NCBI GenBank assembly: GCA_015711875.1 | Contig: JACVJG010000199.1 | Span: 1-6,160 of the forward strand | From: Candidatus Solincola jinzensis | GTDB taxonomy: Bacteria > Actinomycetota > Geothermincolia > Geothermincolales > RBG-13-55-18 | Direction of reading: 5' to 3' | DNA length: 6,160 nucleotides | In this document: in pieces, positions 5,543 to 6,160 of the stretch | How the letters are laid out: each line of letters begins with the position of its first letter | Position numbering within the stretch: position 1 is the first letter of the stretch | Made by a program: the position numbers and the translations under genes | The notes under the pieces: generated by a model | Database searches by the model: none | What the model was told of the DNA's origin: nothing | Seen by the model: only the letters and a program-made list of their open reading frames with translations

Positions 5543-5637
5543 ATTTACTGTTTTGAGAAAATCTATCTTCTTCCGTTCGAACCCGGAGGCGAGTCCCGGT
5601 TCCCATTCGGAGGTAATGCCAGGAGGTTTTGTCATAT

Positions 5638-5653
5638 ACTCCTTGTAAGGAGT
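5638..5653. promoter_or_regulatory. 16-bp near-perfect palindrome in the regulator leader, possible operator
   Basis: ACTCCTT (5638-5644) and AAGGAGT (5647-5653) are perfect 7-bp arms around GT. The site lies about 90 bases into the predicted transcript of the regulator gene and 85 bases before its start codon. The compact dyad suits a dimeric helix-turn-helix protein and would allow autoregulation. It is followed by TTTT, so a weak attenuator hairpin is a second possibility. Confidence 0.4.
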
Positions 5654-5664
5654 TTTCCCGTAAA

Positions 5665-5725
5665 GGCTTGAATAAGCCAGTCAAAGAGGTTTCCAGTAGC
5701 CTGCAAAGGCAAAAGACTCCAGTAG
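5665..5725 (+). promoter_or_regulatory. Structured 5' leader of the regulator gene
   Basis: Two small hairpins are visible: GGCTT-GAAT-AAGCC (5665-5678) and GCCT-GCAA-AGGC (5699-5710, with a GNRA loop). AGTC (5679-5682) could pair with GACT (5715-5718) and enclose the second hairpin. TCCAGTAG occurs twice (5692-5699 and 5718-5725). The whole lies just before the ribosome-binding site of the regulator. I could not match it to a known riboswitch class. Confidence 0.3.
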
Positions 5726-5737
5726 GACGGGGGGAAT

Positions 5738-6160
5738 ATGAAGGAGATCGCGAATAAACTGAGGGAATTGCGCGAGAGCAAGGGCCTGACCCTGAAACAG
5801 GTCTCCAAGGATACGGGGTTTTCCATATCCTTCCTCAGCCGTTTCGAGAACAACAAGAGCTCCATAACCCTCAGCAACCTGTCCAAGCTGTTGAAGTACT
5901 ACGACACCACTCTGGCGGAGATCGTGAGCGAACGCTCCCCCTCCCCGGTGCTGAAGCCGGAGGAGCGAAAACACCTCTGGGACAACGTCGACGGAGTCCA
6001 TGCCTATCTGCTCGTGCCCGACCTCAACCGCCTCATCGAGGTCATGCTCATGGAGTTCGAGCCCGGAGCGGAAGGGGGTTCTTTCTGCGACCCGGTGCAC
6101 CACGAAGGCGAGGAGTTCATCATGGTCCTCGAAGGCGCCATCGAACTCAACCTGGACGGC
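5738..6160 (+). CDS. XRE-family helix-turn-helix regulator with cupin domain (C-terminus cut off)
   Basis: The frame runs from ATG 5738 to the right edge (141 codons, no stop), so the end is missing. Residues 4-63 are an XRE-type helix-turn-helix: NKLRELRESKGLTLKQVSKDTG, then the recognition helix region SISFLSRFENNKSSITLSNL, then LSKLLKYYDTTLAEIV. A linker follows, and from about residue 95 a cupin_2-type domain starts. Its metal-binding motif is visible as VHHEGEEFIMVLEG (His121, His122 and Glu126, then six residues to Gly133). Such HTH-cupin proteins of about 180-200 residues sense a small molecule in the cupin barrel and control neighbouring genes; the ligand here is unknown. The gene is transcribed away from the six-gene operon and shares its promoter region, so it is the likely regulator of that operon and of itself. 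The start is preceded by a G-run (GACGGGGGGAAT) serving as a rather poor ribosome site. Confidence 0.92.
   Translation, partial: MKEIANKLRELRESKGLTLKQVSKDTGFSISFLSRFENNKSSITLSNLSKLLKYYDTTLAEIVSERSPSPVLKPEERKHLWDNVDGVHAYLLVPDLNRLIEVMLMEFEPGAEGGSFCDPVHHEGEEFIMVLEGAIELNLDG

Noticed and set aside
5573..5600. tRNA-like TTCGAACC segment, possible tRNA or attachment site
   Set aside because: The flanking bases give only a four-pair hairpin; no acceptor, D or anticodon arms can be formed on either strand and no integrase is present.
5595..5730. Resemblance to TPP (TAATGCCAGGAGG) and cyclic di-GMP-I (ACTCC-GTAGG-like) riboswitches
   Set aside because: The TPP hallmark CTGAGA is missing, and the GACGCAAAGCC core of cyclic di-GMP-I is absent. 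Only short chance similarity remains.

Overview
The window holds one six-gene operon on the minus strand (about 5251 down to 1106). A divergent regulator gene lies on its upstream side (+ strand, 5738 to the right edge, cut off), and an unrelated secreted repeat protein lies downstream (- strand, 486 to the left edge, cut off). The coding DNA is GC-rich with strong Shine-Dalgarno sites, while the two intergenic regions are AT-rich. The gene content suggests an anaerobic, GC-rich bacterium, for example of an actinobacterial or deltaproteobacterial type. Nothing here fixes the taxon.

Layout from left to right. 1-486 (-): N-terminal part of an exported protein with a signal peptide and beta-propeller-like repeats of about 55-56 residues. 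487-1105: about 620 bases without a convincing gene, holding an imperfect 35-bp direct repeat (674-708 and 751-785), a likely terminator for the operon (844-882) and a perfect 8-bp inverted repeat (939-965). 1106-1444 (-): ferredoxin with two [4Fe-4S] motifs. 1464-1940 (-): cysteine-rich FMN split-barrel protein. 1953-2444 (-): second FMN split-barrel protein. 2462-2965 (-): stand-alone homologue of the C-terminal domain of LarC, the CTP-dependent nickel-insertion enzyme of nickel-pincer cofactor synthesis. 3014-3439 (-): DUF2267-like helical protein. 3470-5251 (-): 593-residue protein that I do not recognise. 5252-5737: divergent promoter region. 5738-6160 (+): XRE-type helix-turn-helix regulator with a cupin sensor domain.

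The six minus-strand genes are separated by only 12 to 48 bases and share one strong promoter (TTGTCA, 17 bases, TATAAT, at 5520-5492). The regulator has its own promoter (TTGACA, 17 bases, TAATAT, at 5514-5542). The two -35 boxes overlap almost completely, so the two units are probably controlled together, most simply by the XRE-cupin protein.

The combination of a large orphan protein, a stand-alone nickel-insertion-type domain, two flavin-type split barrels and a ferredoxin is not a pathway I know. My inference is a redox system, possibly with a metal or metallo-organic cofactor, in which the 593-residue protein is the catalytic or cofactor-bearing component and the ferredoxin and flavoproteins deliver electrons. 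Membership of the parts is well supported by sequence, but the joint function is conjecture.
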